64,000 nucleotides of DNA from Denitratisoma sp. DHT3. GTDB lineage: Bacteria; Pseudomonadota; Gammaproteobacteria; Burkholderiales; Rhodocyclaceae. The stretch lies in NCBI RefSeq assembly GCF_007833355.1, contig NZ_CP020914.1, forward strand, positions 2,342,047 to 2,406,046, written 5' to 3'. The translations under genes and the position numbers were made by a program. Below are positions 52,611-62,426 of the stretch, one piece after another; position 1 is the stretch's first letter, and each line of letters starts with the position of its first letter. The notes under the pieces were generated by a model. The model was not told the DNA's origin. It made no database searches and saw only the letters and a list, made by a program, of their open reading frames with translations.

Positions 52611-53228
52611 ATGATGCCGCGTACCCCCCTGTCGTTGCTGGCTCTCGGGCTGGCCCTGGCGGCGCCGGCCCAGGCGGCGCGCAGCTTCTGCTGCACCCTG
52701 GACAACGGCACGCGCGCCTGCGGCGACATCCTGCCGGAAGCCTGCCGCAGCCGGTCCTACACGGAATTCAACGAGCAAGGCAACAAGGTGCGCAACGTCG
52801 AGGCGCCGCTGACCCCGGCCCAGCAGGCGGCGCGCGACGTTCAACTGAAAAAGCAGCGCGAGGCCGAGCAGCAGGCCCTGGAGCAGAAGCGGCGCGACAG
52901 CGCCCTGCTCGCCACCTATGCCACGGAGAAGGAACTGGACCAGGCCCGCGACCGCCTGGTCACCGAACTGGAACGCGGCATCCAGGACTCCAAGGGCAAG
53001 CTCGACGACGCCATCAAGGAACAGACCAAGCTGGCCAAGGATGCGGAGTTCTACAGGAACAAGCCGCTGCCGGCGGACCTCAAGGTCGCCCAGCGCCGCA
53101 ACCAGCAGGCACTGGAAGCGGAACGGAACAGTATCGAGAACAAGAAGAAGGAAATCGAGCAGGTCGCCGCCCGCTTCGAGGCCGACCGCAAGCGCCTGCG
53201 CGAACTGCGCACGCCGAAGCAGGACTAG
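52611..53228 (+). CDS. Exported coiled-coil protein, DUF4124-like N-terminus
   Basis: A 205-residue protein with a cleavable signal peptide (SLLALGLALAAPAQA), a short cysteine-containing domain (CCTLDNGTRACGDILPEACR, reminiscent of DUF4124) and a long Lys/Glu/Gln-rich coiled coil from about residue 68 to the end. Such proteins are commonly found downstream of pyrE in Rhodocyclales-type genomes. Function unknown; envelope location is predicted from the signal. Followed by a bidirectional terminator. Confidence 0.82.
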   Translation: MMPRTPLSLLALGLALAAPAQAARSFCCTLDNGTRACGDILPEACRSRSYTEFNEQGNKVRNVEAPLTPAQQAARDVQLKKQREAEQQALEQKRRDSALLATYATEKELDQARDRLVTELERGIQDSKGKLDDAIKEQTKLAKDAEFYRNKPLPADLKVAQRRNQQALEAERNSIENKKKEIEQVAARFEADRKRLRELRTPKQD

Positions 53229-53250
53229 CCACGGATTTCCTGCCGAACGA

Positions 53251-53276
53251 AAAGGCCGCTCCGATGAGCGGCCTTT
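53251..53276. terminator. Bidirectional intrinsic terminator
   Basis: AAAGGCCGCTC and its complement GAGCGGCCTTT enclose the loop CGAT, with A-rich sequence before and TTTTCG after, so it can act on both strands. It separates the pyrE-side operon from the convergent gatCAB operon. Confidence 0.88.
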
Positions 53277-53300
53277 TCGTTGCGCCGGGTTCGCGCCGGA

Positions 53301-54761
53301 TCAGCCGGCCAGCTTGGCGCGCAGCAGTTCGTTCACCTGCTGGGGATTGGCCTTGCCCTTGGTGGCCTTCATGGCCTGGCCCACCAGGGCGTTGAAGGCC
53401 TTCTCCTTGCCGGCGCGGAACTCCTCGACGGATTTCTGGTTGGCGGCCAGCACTTCGTCGATGATGGCCTCGATGGCGCCGCTGTCGGTGATCTGCTTGA
53501 GGCCCTTGGCCTCGATCACCGCATCGGCAGACTGGCCTTCGCCGTTCCACAGGGCGTCGAAGACCTCCCGGGCGATCTTGTTGGAGACGGTGTTGTCGGC
53601 GATGCGCAGGATCACCCCGGCCAGTTGGGCGGCAGTGACGGGGGCGGCGGCGATTTCCAGGTCGACCTTGTTGAGGCGCGCGGCGATCTCGCCCATCACC
53701 CAGTTGGCGCAGAGCTTGGCATTGGCCTTGCCGGCGGCGGAGACGGCCTCCTCGAAATAGCGGGCGGTATCGCGCGTCGCGGTCAGCGTCGCCGCATCGT
53801 AGGCGGAGAGGCCGTAGTCGGCCTCGAAGCGCTGCTGCATGGCGCCGGGCAGTTCGGGCAGGCCCGCCTTCACCTCGGCGATCCAGTCGGCCTTGATCTC
53901 CAGCGGCAGCAGGTCGGGATCGGGGAAGTAGCGGTAGTCCTGGGCGTCCTCCTTGCTGCGCATGGCGCGGGTCTCGCCCGTGTCGGGGTCGAACAGCACG
54001 GTGGCCTGCTGGATCCTGCGGCCTTCCTCGATCTCGTTGATCTGCCACTGGATCTCGTAGTTGATCGCCTGTTCGAGGAAGCGGAAGGAGTTGAGGTTCT
54101 TGATCTCGCGCCGGGTGCCCAGGGGCGCGCCGGGGCGGCGCACGGAGACGTTGGCGTCGCAGCGGAAGCTGCCTTCCTGCATGTTGCCGTCGCAGATGCC
54201 GATCCAGGTGACCAGGCCGTGCAGCGCCTTGGCGTAGGCCACGGCCTCGGCGGCGGAGCGCATGTCGGGCTCGGAGACGATCTCCAGCAACGGCGTGCCG
54301 GCGCGGTTGAGGTCGATCCCGGTCTTGCCGTGAAAATCCTCATGCAGCGACTTGCCGGCATCCTCCTCGAGGTGGGCGCGGGTCAGATGAACGAATTTGT
54401 CCGTCGCGTTTTCTCCCTGGCCGACGCGGATGGCGAGGCCGCCGCCGGAGACCACGGGGATCTCGAACTGGCTGATCTGGTAGCCCTTGGGCAGGTCGGG
54501 GTAGAAGTAGTTCTTGCGGGCGAAGATGGAGCGGGGCGCGATCTCGGCACCGACGGCCAGACCGAACTTGATGGCGCAGACCACGGCTTCGCGGTTCAGC
54601 ACCGGCAGCACGCCGGGCAGGGCGATGTCCACCGCGCAGGCCTGGGCGTTGGGCGCGGCGCCGAAGGCGGTGGCGGCGCCGGAAAAGATTTTCGATTGGG
54701 TCTGGAGCTGGGCATGGGTTTCCAGCCCGATCACTACTTCCCACTGAGCTTCCCACTGCAT
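53301..54761 (-). CDS. gatB: Aspartyl/glutamyl-tRNA amidotransferase subunit B
   Basis: Kinase/amidotransfer subunit of GatCAB, which converts misacylated Glu-tRNA-Gln (or Asp-tRNA-Asn) to the amide form. The 486-residue protein has [40 protein letters not shown], DFNRxGxPLLEI-like [20 protein letters not shown], and the C-terminal YqeY-like domain ending [13 protein letters not shown]. It starts two bases after the gatA stop. Confidence 0.97.
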   Translation of the reverse strand: MQWEAQWEVVIGLETHAQLQTQSKIFSGAATAFGAAPNAQACAVDIALPGVLPVLNREAVVCAIKFGLAVGAEIAPRSIFARKNYFYPDLPKGYQISQFEIPVVSGGGLAIRVGQGENATDKFVHLTRAHLEEDAGKSLHEDFHGKTGIDLNRAGTPLLEIVSEPDMRSAAEAVAYAKALHGLVTWIGICDGNMQEGSFRCDANVSVRRPGAPLGTRREIKNLNSFRFLEQAINYEIQWQINEIEEGRRIQQATVLFDPDTGETRAMRSKEDAQDYRYFPDPDLLPLEIKADWIAEVKAGLPELPGAMQQRFEADYGLSAYDAATLTATRDTARYFEEAVSAAGKANAKLCANWVMGEIAARLNKVDLEIAAAPVTAAQLAGVILRIADNTVSNKIAREVFDALWNGEGQSADAVIEAKGLKQITDSGAIEAIIDEVLAANQKSVEEFRAGKEKAFNALVGQAMKATKGKANPQQVNELLRAKLAG

Positions 54762-54763
54762 GG

Positions 54764-56218
54764 TCAGATTCCTTGAGGCATGCGCAGATGCCAGTCGGTG
54801 TGCTGTTGGTACTGGTGGGCGGCGTTCAACATCTTCGCTTCGCCGAACCAGGGGCCGATCAGTTGCAGGCCGACGGGCATGTTGCCCTGGCCGAAGCCGC
54901 AGGGCAGGGACATGCCGGGCAGGCCGGCGAGATTGGTGGAAATGGTGTAGATGTCGGACAGGTACATCTGCACCGGATCGGCGCTCTTCTCGCCGAACCT
55001 GAAGGCCACCGAGGGCGAAGCGGGGCTGGCGATCACGTCGCAGACCTTGAAGGCTTCGGTGAAATCGTTGGCGATCAGGCGGCGGATCTTCTGCGCCTTC
55101 AGGTAGTAGGCGTCGTAGTAGCCGTGGGACAGCACGTAGGTGCCGATCAGGATGCGGCGCTGGACCTCGGCGCCGAAGCCCTCGGCGCGGGTCTTGCTGT
55201 ACATGTCCGCCAGGTCGGCGTACTCGGCGGCGCGGTGGCCGTAGCGCACGCCGTCGAAGCGGGAGAGGTTGGAGCTGGCCTCGGCCGGGGCGATCACGTA
55301 GTAGGCGGGCACCGAGAGGCCGGAGTTGGGCAGGCTGACCTCCACGGTGGTGGCGCCCAGCTTGCGGTACTGGTCGAGGGCCGCCTCGACGGCGGCGCGC
55401 ACGTCGTCGTCCATGCCGGGGCCGAAGAATTCCTTGGGCAGACCGATGCGCAGGCCGGAAAGCGGCTTTTCCAGGTCGCGGCCGTAGTCCTCGGCGGGGC
55501 GCTCCAGGGAGGTGGAATCGCGCTCATCGAAGCCGGCCATGGCGGAGAGCAGCCAGGCGCAGTCCTCGGCGGACTTGGCCATGGGACCGGCCTGGTCCAG
55601 GCTCGATGCGAAGGCGATCATGCCGTAGCGGGAACAGACGCCGTAGGTCGGCTTCAAGCCCGTGAGGCCGCACAGGCTGGCGGGCTGGCGGATCGAGCCG
55701 CCGGTGTCGGTGCCGGTCACTACGGGGGCAAGGCGGGCGGCAATGGTGGCTGCGGAGCCACCCGAGGAGCCGCCGGGTACGCGATTCACGTCCCAGGGGT
55801 TCTTCACCGGACCGTAGTGGGAGGTCTCGTTGGAGGAGCCCATGGCGAACTCGTCCATGTTCACCTTGCCCAGGGTCACCATCCCGGCCGCCTTGAGCCT
55901 GGCGACCACGGTGGCGTCGTAGGGGCTGACGAAGTTGGACAGCATCTTCGAGCCGCAGCTGGAGAGCCAGCCTTCGGTGCAGAAGATGTCCTTGTGGGCC
56001 AGGGGGATGCCCAGCAGCGGACCCGCTTCACCAGCGGCGCGGCGGGCGTCCGCCGCCGCCGCCTGGACCAGGGTCCGCTCCCGGTCCACGGTGACGAAGG
56101 CGTTGTAGACGGGGTTGAGTTTTTCGATGCGGTCGAGGAACAGGGTCGCCAGTTCGACGGCGGACACCTGCTTCGCCGCCAGGGCGGCGGAGAGTTGTTT
56201 CAGGGAAGCGTTGATCAT
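54764..56218 (-). CDS. gatA: Aspartyl/glutamyl-tRNA amidotransferase subunit A
   Basis: Amidase-signature subunit that releases ammonia from glutamine. Catalytic Lys in [10 protein letters not shown], cis-Ser/Ser in the signature [20 protein letters not shown], and [20 protein letters not shown] are intact. ATG 56218 ([13 protein letters not shown]) gives 484 residues, standard for the family; a GTG at 56230 that overlaps the gatC stop is an alternative start. Middle gene of the gatC-A-B operon. Confidence 0.97.
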   Translation of the reverse strand: MINASLKQLSAALAAKQVSAVELATLFLDRIEKLNPVYNAFVTVDRERTLVQAAAADARRAAGEAGPLLGIPLAHKDIFCTEGWLSSCGSKMLSNFVSPYDATVVARLKAAGMVTLGKVNMDEFAMGSSNETSHYGPVKNPWDVNRVPGGSSGGSAATIAARLAPVVTGTDTGGSIRQPASLCGLTGLKPTYGVCSRYGMIAFASSLDQAGPMAKSAEDCAWLLSAMAGFDERDSTSLERPAEDYGRDLEKPLSGLRIGLPKEFFGPGMDDDVRAAVEAALDQYRKLGATTVEVSLPNSGLSVPAYYVIAPAEASSNLSRFDGVRYGHRAAEYADLADMYSKTRAEGFGAEVQRRILIGTYVLSHGYYDAYYLKAQKIRRLIANDFTEAFKVCDVIASPASPSVAFRFGEKSADPVQMYLSDIYTISTNLAGLPGMSLPCGFGQGNMPVGLQLIGPWFGEAKMLNAAHQYQQHTDWHLRMPQGI

Positions 56219-56226
56219 GGCCGCGC

Positions 56227-56514
56227 TCACTCGATGACCTTGGGCACGAGATACAGGCCGGCCTCGGTTTCCGGGGCCACGGCCTGGAAGGCGTCGCGGC
56301 GGTCGGTTTCGGTCACGACGTCGGGGCGCAGGCGCTGCACCACGTCGAGCGCGTGGGCCATGGGCTCGATGCCCGCCGTGTCGACGGCCTGGAGCTGTTC
56401 GATGAAGGAAAAAATGCCGTTGAGCTGGTCGCGGGTGGTCTCGAGCTGCGCCGGAGACAGTTCGATACGGGCCAGCCGGGCGATCCGGCCGACCTCATCA
56501 AGGGTCAGGGACAT
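56227..56514 (-). CDS. gatC: Aspartyl/glutamyl-tRNA amidotransferase subunit C
   Basis: Small (95 residues) subunit that clamps GatA and GatB. The sequence [20 protein letters not shown] and the C-terminal half with [20 protein letters not shown] followed by [10 protein letters not shown] are characteristic. First gene of the operon, divergent from mreB with 104 bases between starts; both promoters must lie in this gap. Confidence 0.95.
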   Translation of the reverse strand: MSLTLDEVGRIARLARIELSPAQLETTRDQLNGIFSFIEQLQAVDTAGIEPMAHALDVVQRLRPDVVTETDRRDAFQAVAPETEAGLYLVPKVIE

Positions 56515-56558
56515 GCGGGAAATTGGGCGTGGATTGCGAGCGCGTTAGGGTATCATAA

Positions 56559-57662
<1,104 letters not shown>

Positions 57663-57683
57663 GCCTTTCCCCGTTAGCTTGTG

Positions 57684-57712
57684 AGGCGGCGCCAGCGACG
57701 CGCCGCCTTTTC
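57684..57712 (+). terminator. Hairpin with T-tail between mreB and mreC
   Basis: Perfect 9-base arms AGGCGGCGC/GCGCCGCCT with a seven-base loop are followed by TTTTCG. It probably acts as a partial terminator so that mreB is made in excess over mreCD-mrdAB; a complete stop would require a separate mreC promoter in the remaining 35 bases. Confidence 0.75.
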
Positions 57713-57747
57713 GTTTCCAGCGCGCGGACGGGAGTATTCAAACCTTG

Positions 57748-58653
57748 ATGAACGTCGTCGGTCATTCGCCTCCTCCGTTTTTCAAACGCGGACCGGCGCC
57801 CCTTGCCCGGCTGACCTTCTACCTCGTCCTCGCCGTCATGGTGATGGTGGCGGACCTGCGCTTCCACACCCTGGAATGGCTGCGCACCGGTCTCAACGCG
57901 CTGGCCTGGCCGCTGCAGCGCCTGGCCTACCTGCCGCTGGAGGCGGGCGGCGACATCGGCCAGCACCTGCGGCGCATGTCCGCGCTGCAGGCGGAAAACC
58001 AGGACCTGCACAGCCGCCAGCTCAGCACCGCCAATCTGCTGCTGCGCCAGCGCCATCTGGAAGACGAGAACAAGCAGTTGCGCGCGCTGCTGGACATGCG
58101 CGGCCGCCAGCCGGTCGGCGGCCAGGTGGCGGACATCCTCTACGCGGCGCGCGACCCCTTCGCCCGCCGCGTCATCATCGACAAGGGCCTGCAGGCCGAC
58201 ATCAAGGCCGGCCAGGCGGTGATCGACGACATCGGCGTGATCGGCCAGGTGACCCGAGTGTTTCCGCTCACCGCCGAGGTGACGCTGCTCACCGACAAGG
58301 AACAGGCGATCCCGATCCAGGTGCAGCGCAACGCCCTGCGCGCCGTATTGACCGGCGCCGGCGCCGGCGCCATGGAACTGCGCTTCCTGGCCGCCAACGA
58401 CGACGTGCAGGTGGGCGACATCCTGGTCACCTCGGGCCTGGACGGCGTCTATCTGCCCGGACTGCCGGTGGCCAGGGTGACCCGCATCGACCGCGACCAG
58501 TCCTTCTCCTTCGCCCGCATCTTCTGCGTCCCCCTGGCCGGCGTGGAGCGCCACGGCCTGGTGCTGGTGCTCGACCACCGCGAAGCCCTGCCGCCGCGCC
58601 CGGAAGAACCGGCAGCGCAGCACGAGATTCCCGTCAAGGGCCGGAAAAGGTAG
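57748..58653 (+). CDS. mreC: Rod shape-determining protein MreC
   Basis: Bitopic elongasome scaffold that contacts PBP2. The 301-residue protein has a cytoplasmic start with PPPFFKRGPAPLARLTFYLV, one helix (about 18-40), a coiled coil (about 68-108, LQAENQDLHSRQLSTANLLL) and the two beta-barrel domains (ARDPFARRVIIDKGLQADIK, NDDVQVGDILVTSGLDGVYL). ATG 57748 is preferred to the adjacent TTG 57745. Starts 85 bases after mreB and four bases before mreD. Confidence 0.96.
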   Translation: MNVVGHSPPPFFKRGPAPLARLTFYLVLAVMVMVADLRFHTLEWLRTGLNALAWPLQRLAYLPLEAGGDIGQHLRRMSALQAENQDLHSRQLSTANLLLRQRHLEDENKQLRALLDMRGRQPVGGQVADILYAARDPFARRVIIDKGLQADIKAGQAVIDDIGVIGQVTRVFPLTAEVTLLTDKEQAIPIQVQRNALRAVLTGAGAGAMELRFLAANDDVQVGDILVTSGLDGVYLPGLPVARVTRIDRDQSFSFARIFCVPLAGVERHGLVLVLDHREALPPRPEEPAAQHEIPVKGRKR

Positions 58654-58657
58654 CGCG

Positions 58658-59179
58658 ATGCAGCCTTCCCACACCTCCAACCGCATCCTGCTGCCGGTCC
58701 GCCCCTGGTTCATCTGGCTGTCGCTGGCGCTCGCGCTGTTCCTCAACATGGTTCCCTTCGGCCAGCTGCCGGGCATCCCCGACTGGGTGATCCTGGTGCT
58801 GATCTTCTGGTGCATCCACCAGCCGTTCAAGATCGGGATGGGCGCCGCCTTCCTGCTGGGCATCGCGATGGACGTGGTCGATGGCAGCGTGATGGGGCAG
58901 CACGCCCTGGCCTACGTGCCGATCGCCTACGTGGCCGGCGGCCTGTCCCGGCGCATCCTCTGGTTCCCCCTGATGGAACAGGCGCTGCAGATCCTGCCGA
59001 TGCTGCTCGGCGCGCAACTGATCATGCTGGTGGCGCGCATGTTGGCCGGCGGCGCCTTTCCCGGCCTGGCCTGGTTCCTCGCCAGCGTGGTGGGCGCCGC
59101 GCTCTGGTATCCGCTGACCTACCTGCTGCTGCTGCCCCAGTATCAGCCGGTGGAGCGGGACGACAACAGGCCCATATGA
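58658..59179 (+). CDS. mreD: Rod shape-determining protein MreD
   Basis: Polytopic elongasome membrane protein of 173 residues with about five helices (FIWLSLALALFLNMVPFG, DWVILVLIFWCIHQPFKIGM, AAFLLGIAMDVVDGSVMGQH). The GIAMDVVDGSVMGQHALAYV segment is the family hallmark. Its last codons lie inside the left arm of an 18-base inverted repeat, so translation would have to melt that hairpin. Confidence 0.95.
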   Translation: MQPSHTSNRILLPVRPWFIWLSLALALFLNMVPFGQLPGIPDWVILVLIFWCIHQPFKIGMGAAFLLGIAMDVVDGSVMGQHALAYVPIAYVAGGLSRRILWFPLMEQALQILPMLLGAQLIMLVARMLAGGAFPGLAWFLASVVGAALWYPLTYLLLLPQYQPVERDDNRPI

Positions 59180-59202
59180 GCGAAGCTCATATGGGCCTGT
59201 TG
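59164..59202. repeat. Perfect 18-base inverted repeat overlapping the mreD stop
   Basis: Arms at 59164-59181 and 59185-59202 (beginning CAACAGGCCCATATGAGC) are exact reverse complements around GAA. The mreD stop codon is at 59177-59179 inside the left arm. The very stable hairpin has no T-run after it, so it is more likely to affect mRNA stability or translation than to terminate. Confidence 0.8.
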
Positions 59203-59208
59203 CCCAGA

Positions 59209-59346
59209 ACACTGCCCACTCCCTGTCCCCCGCCCCGAGGAGGGTGGGAGTTGCGCCAGCGCAACCCCTTGGGGAAGGAACTGCCCACCCCCTACCCCCG
59301 CCCCGAGGGCGGGGGCAACTGATCAGTGCGCCGGTGCTACCGGCGC
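59209..59346. repeat. GC-rich repeats between mreD and mrdA
   Basis: Two related units beginning ACTGCCCAC(T/C)CCCT(G/A) and containing CCCCCGCCCCGAGG occur at about 59209-59252 and 59280-59322; each can fold on itself. A third hairpin GCGCCGGT/ACCGGCGC (59328-59346, loop GCT) lies just before the mrdA ribosome-binding site. They resemble the elements after gpmA and before moeB. No gene is seen in this 190-base gap. Confidence 0.6.
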
Positions 59347-59369
59347 GGGGTTGTTGAGGCGGGGACGCG

Positions 59370-61256
59370 GTGGAGTTCAAGAACCCGAGCGACGAACTGG
59401 AGTTGTTCCGCAGCCGGCTGGGCATCGCCGGCGGGTTCGTGCTGCTCTGCTTCAGCCTCCTGCTGATGCGCTTCGTCTGGCTCCAGGTGGTGCAGTACAG
59501 CTACTACAAGACCCGCGCCGAGGAGAACCGGATTTCCCTGGTGCCGATCGTGCCCAACCGGGGCCTGATCGTGGACCGCAACGGCGTCGTGCTGGCGCGC
59601 AACTATTCGGCCTACACCCTGGAGATCACGCCCTCCCGCGTCTCCCATCTGGAAACGGTGATCGACGAGCTGTCGACCATCATCGACATCCAGCCGCGCG
59701 ACCGCAAGCGCTTCAAGCGCCTGCTGGAGGAATCGAAGAACTTCGAATCCCTGCCGATCCGCAACCGCCTGACCGACACCGAAGTGGCGAAGTTCATCGC
59801 CCACCGCTACCGCTTCCCCGGCGTCGACATCAAGGCCCGCCTGTTCCGCCAGTATCCGCTGGGGGATTTCGGCTCGCACCTGCTGGGCTACATCGGCCGG
59901 GTCAATGACCGCGACCTGGGCAAGATCGAGGACCGCAACCAGGAAGACAACTACCGCGGCACCGAGCACTTCGGCAAGACCGGTCTGGAGCAGCATTATG
60001 AATTCGAGCTGCACGGCGTCACTGGCTTCGAACAGATGGAAGTCGACGCCGGCGGCCACGCGGTGCGTACCCTGGCCCGCACCGCGCCGGTGGCCGGCAA
60101 CAATCTGACCCTGACGGTGGATGCCAAGCTGCAGCAGGTGGCGGAGAAGGCCTTCGGCGCGCGGCGCGGCGCGCTGGTGGCGATCGAACCCACCACCGGC
60201 GGCATCCTGGCCCTGGTCTCGGTACCCAACTACGACCCCAACCTGTTCGTGGACGGCATCGACTATCAGAACTGGGAAGCACTCAACAACTCCCCGGACA
60301 AGCCAATGGTCAACCGGGCACTGAACGGCGCCTATCCGCCCGGTTCCACCTTCAAGCCCTTCATGGCCCTGGCCGCCCTGGAACTGGGCAAACGCAGGCC
60401 CGAGAGCGCAATCCACGACCCGGGCTTCTTCAACTTCGGCGGCCACCAGTTCCGCGACGACAAAAAGGGTGGCCACGGCTACGTGGACATGTACGCTTCC
60501 ATCGTCCAGTCCTGCGACACCTACTACTATCTGCTGGCCAACGACCTGGGCATCGACAACATCTCCGCCTTCATGCGCCAGTTCGGCTTCGGCCAGAAGA
60601 GCGGCGTGGACGTCGAAGGCGAATCGGAAGGCGTGCTGCCCTCGCAGGAGTGGAAGAAAAAGCGCTTCAAGCGGCCCGAACAGCAGAAGTGGTACGCGGG
60701 CGAGACCATCTCCATCGGTATCGGCCAGGGCTACAACGCCTACACGCCGATCCAGCTGGCCCAGGCCGTGGCCACCCTGGCCAACGACGGCGTGATGTTC
60801 CGGCCCCACCTGGTGAAATACATCACCGACACCAAGAGCGGCAAGCAGACCCCGATCGAGCCGAAGCCCATCAAGACCATCCCCCTCAAGCCGGAGCACG
60901 TCGCCGTGATCAAGAACGCCATGGTGGGCGTCAACAAGGAAGGCACCGGCGCCCGCGCCTTCGCCGGCGCCGAATACGTGGCGGCCGGCAAGACCGGCAC
61001 CGCGCAGGTGTTTTCATACAAGGGAGTCGAGCACAAGACCGAGCACATGCAGGCCAATCTGCGCGACCATGCGCTGTACATCGCCTTCGCCCCCGCCGAC
61101 AAGCCCACCATCGCCCTGGCGGTCCTGGTGGAGAACGGCGGCTTCGGCGCCCAGGCGGCGGCCCCCATCGCGCGCCAGGTGATCGACTACTACCTGCTCG
61201 GGAAATTGCCCAAGGAACCGGCACCGGCCGACGAGAGCGAGAACGGAGGCGACTGA
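59370..61256 (+). CDS. mrdA: Penicillin-binding protein 2 (elongasome transpeptidase)
   Basis: Class B monofunctional transpeptidase that cross-links lateral-wall peptidoglycan with RodA. The 628-residue protein has an N-terminal membrane helix (about 20-40), pedestal domain, and active-site motifs S326-TFK (PGSTFKPFMAL), SCD in VQSCDTYYYLLANDL and K541-TG (AAGKTGTAQVF). The start is GTG 59370 with GAGGCGGGG upstream, the only sensible start before the conserved N-terminus. Its stop overlaps mrdB (TGATG). Confidence 0.96.
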   Translation: MEFKNPSDELELFRSRLGIAGGFVLLCFSLLLMRFVWLQVVQYSYYKTRAEENRISLVPIVPNRGLIVDRNGVVLARNYSAYTLEITPSRVSHLETVIDELSTIIDIQPRDRKRFKRLLEESKNFESLPIRNRLTDTEVAKFIAHRYRFPGVDIKARLFRQYPLGDFGSHLLGYIGRVNDRDLGKIEDRNQEDNYRGTEHFGKTGLEQHYEFELHGVTGFEQMEVDAGGHAVRTLARTAPVAGNNLTLTVDAKLQQVAEKAFGARRGALVAIEPTTGGILALVSVPNYDPNLFVDGIDYQNWEALNNSPDKPMVNRALNGAYPPGSTFKPFMALAALELGKRRPESAIHDPGFFNFGGHQFRDDKKGGHGYVDMYASIVQSCDTYYYLLANDLGIDNISAFMRQFGFGQKSGVDVEGESEGVLPSQEWKKKRFKRPEQQKWYAGETISIGIGQGYNAYTPIQLAQAVATLANDGVMFRPHLVKYITDTKSGKQTPIEPKPIKTIPLKPEHVAVIKNAMVGVNKEGTGARAFAGAEYVAAGKTGTAQVFSYKGVEHKTEHMQANLRDHALYIAFAPADKPTIALAVLVENGGFGAQAAAPIARQVIDYYLLGKLPKEPAPADESENGGD

Positions 61257-62347
61257 TGAACTATCTGCGCACGCTCTGGCAGCGCCTGATCGAACCGCTG
61301 GACCCGCCGCTGATGGCGATCTGCGGCCTGCTCGCGGCGCTGGCGCTGCTGGCGCTGGGCAGCGCCTCGCCGGAGCGCCTGGCGGCGCAGTGCCTCAACA
61401 TTTTCGTCGCGCTGCTGGTGATGCGCACGGTCGCCCAGATGCAGCCCCAGCGCCTGATGCACCTGGCGGTGCCGATCTACGTCCTGGGCCTGCTGCTGCT
61501 GGTGGCGGTGGCCCTGGTCGGCGATGTCTCCAAGGGCGCCCGGCGCTGGCTGAATCTCGGCGTGATGCGCATCCAGCCCTCGGAACTGATGAAGATCGCC
61601 ATGCCGCTGATGCTGGCCTGGTATTTCCAGAAGCGCGAAATCACGGTCCGCCTGCGCGACCACGTCGTGGCGGTGCTGTTGCTGCTGCTGCCCGTGGTGC
61701 TGATCGCCCGGCAACCCGACCTCGGCACCGCGATCCTGGTGTTGGCCGCCGGCTTTTACGTGATCTTCTTCGCCGGCCTGCCCTACAAGATCATCCTCGG
61801 CCTGGTCGCCGTCGCCGCCGCCGCCGCACCCTTCGCCTGGACCCATCTCCACGACTACCAGCGCCACCGCATCCTGACCCTGTTCGACCCGGAATCCGAT
61901 CCGCTCGGCAAGGGCTTCCACATCATCCAGTCCACCATCGCCATCGGCTCCGGCGGGTTCTTCGGCAAGGGCTGGGGCCAGGGCACCCAGGCTCAACTGG
62001 AGTTCCTTCCCGAGCGCCACACCGATTTCATCTTCGCCGTCGTCTCCGAGGAGTTCGGCCTCCTCGGCAACCTGGTGCTGCTGGTCATCTACGCGCTGCT
62101 GGTCGGCCGCGGCCTGCTGATCGCCGCCAACGCGCCGACCCTGTTCACCCGCCTGATGGCCGGCGCCATCACCCTGATCTTCTTCACCTACGCCTTCGTC
62201 AACATGGGCATGGTGAGCGGCATCCTGCCCGTCGTCGGCGTGCCGCTGCCCTTCATCAGCTACGGCGGCACCGCCCTGGTGACGCTGTTCCTGGGCGTCG
62301 GCATCCTGATGAGCATCCACAAGAACCGGATGCTGGTGCAGAAATAG
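61256..62347 (+). CDS. mrdB: Rod shape-determining peptidoglycan glycosyltransferase RodA
   Basis: SEDS-family glycosyltransferase polymerising lipid II in partnership with PBP2. The 363-residue, ten-helix protein carries RWLNLGVMRIQPSELMKIAM, RQPDLGTAILVLAAGFYVIF, FLPERHTDFIFAVVSEEFGL and the end signature GILPVVGVPLPFISYGGTAL. The catalytic aspartate of SEDS enzymes is the one in the QPDLGT or ERHTDF loops. It overlaps mrdA by one base and closes the operon. Confidence 0.96.
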   Translation: MNYLRTLWQRLIEPLDPPLMAICGLLAALALLALGSASPERLAAQCLNIFVALLVMRTVAQMQPQRLMHLAVPIYVLGLLLLVAVALVGDVSKGARRWLNLGVMRIQPSELMKIAMPLMLAWYFQKREITVRLRDHVVAVLLLLLPVVLIARQPDLGTAILVLAAGFYVIFFAGLPYKIILGLVAVAAAAAPFAWTHLHDYQRHRILTLFDPESDPLGKGFHIIQSTIAIGSGGFFGKGWGQGTQAQLEFLPERHTDFIFAVVSEEFGLLGNLVLLVIYALLVGRGLLIAANAPTLFTRLMAGAITLIFFTYAFVNMGMVSGILPVVGVPLPFISYGGTALVTLFLGVGILMSIHKNRMLVQK

Positions 62348-62426
62348 GCAGCGCCGGTTGGGTACGCGTGCCTGAAGGCATTCCGGTCATGGCGCCGGCG
62401 CCACGCATATGGCTGCCATCATCGCG

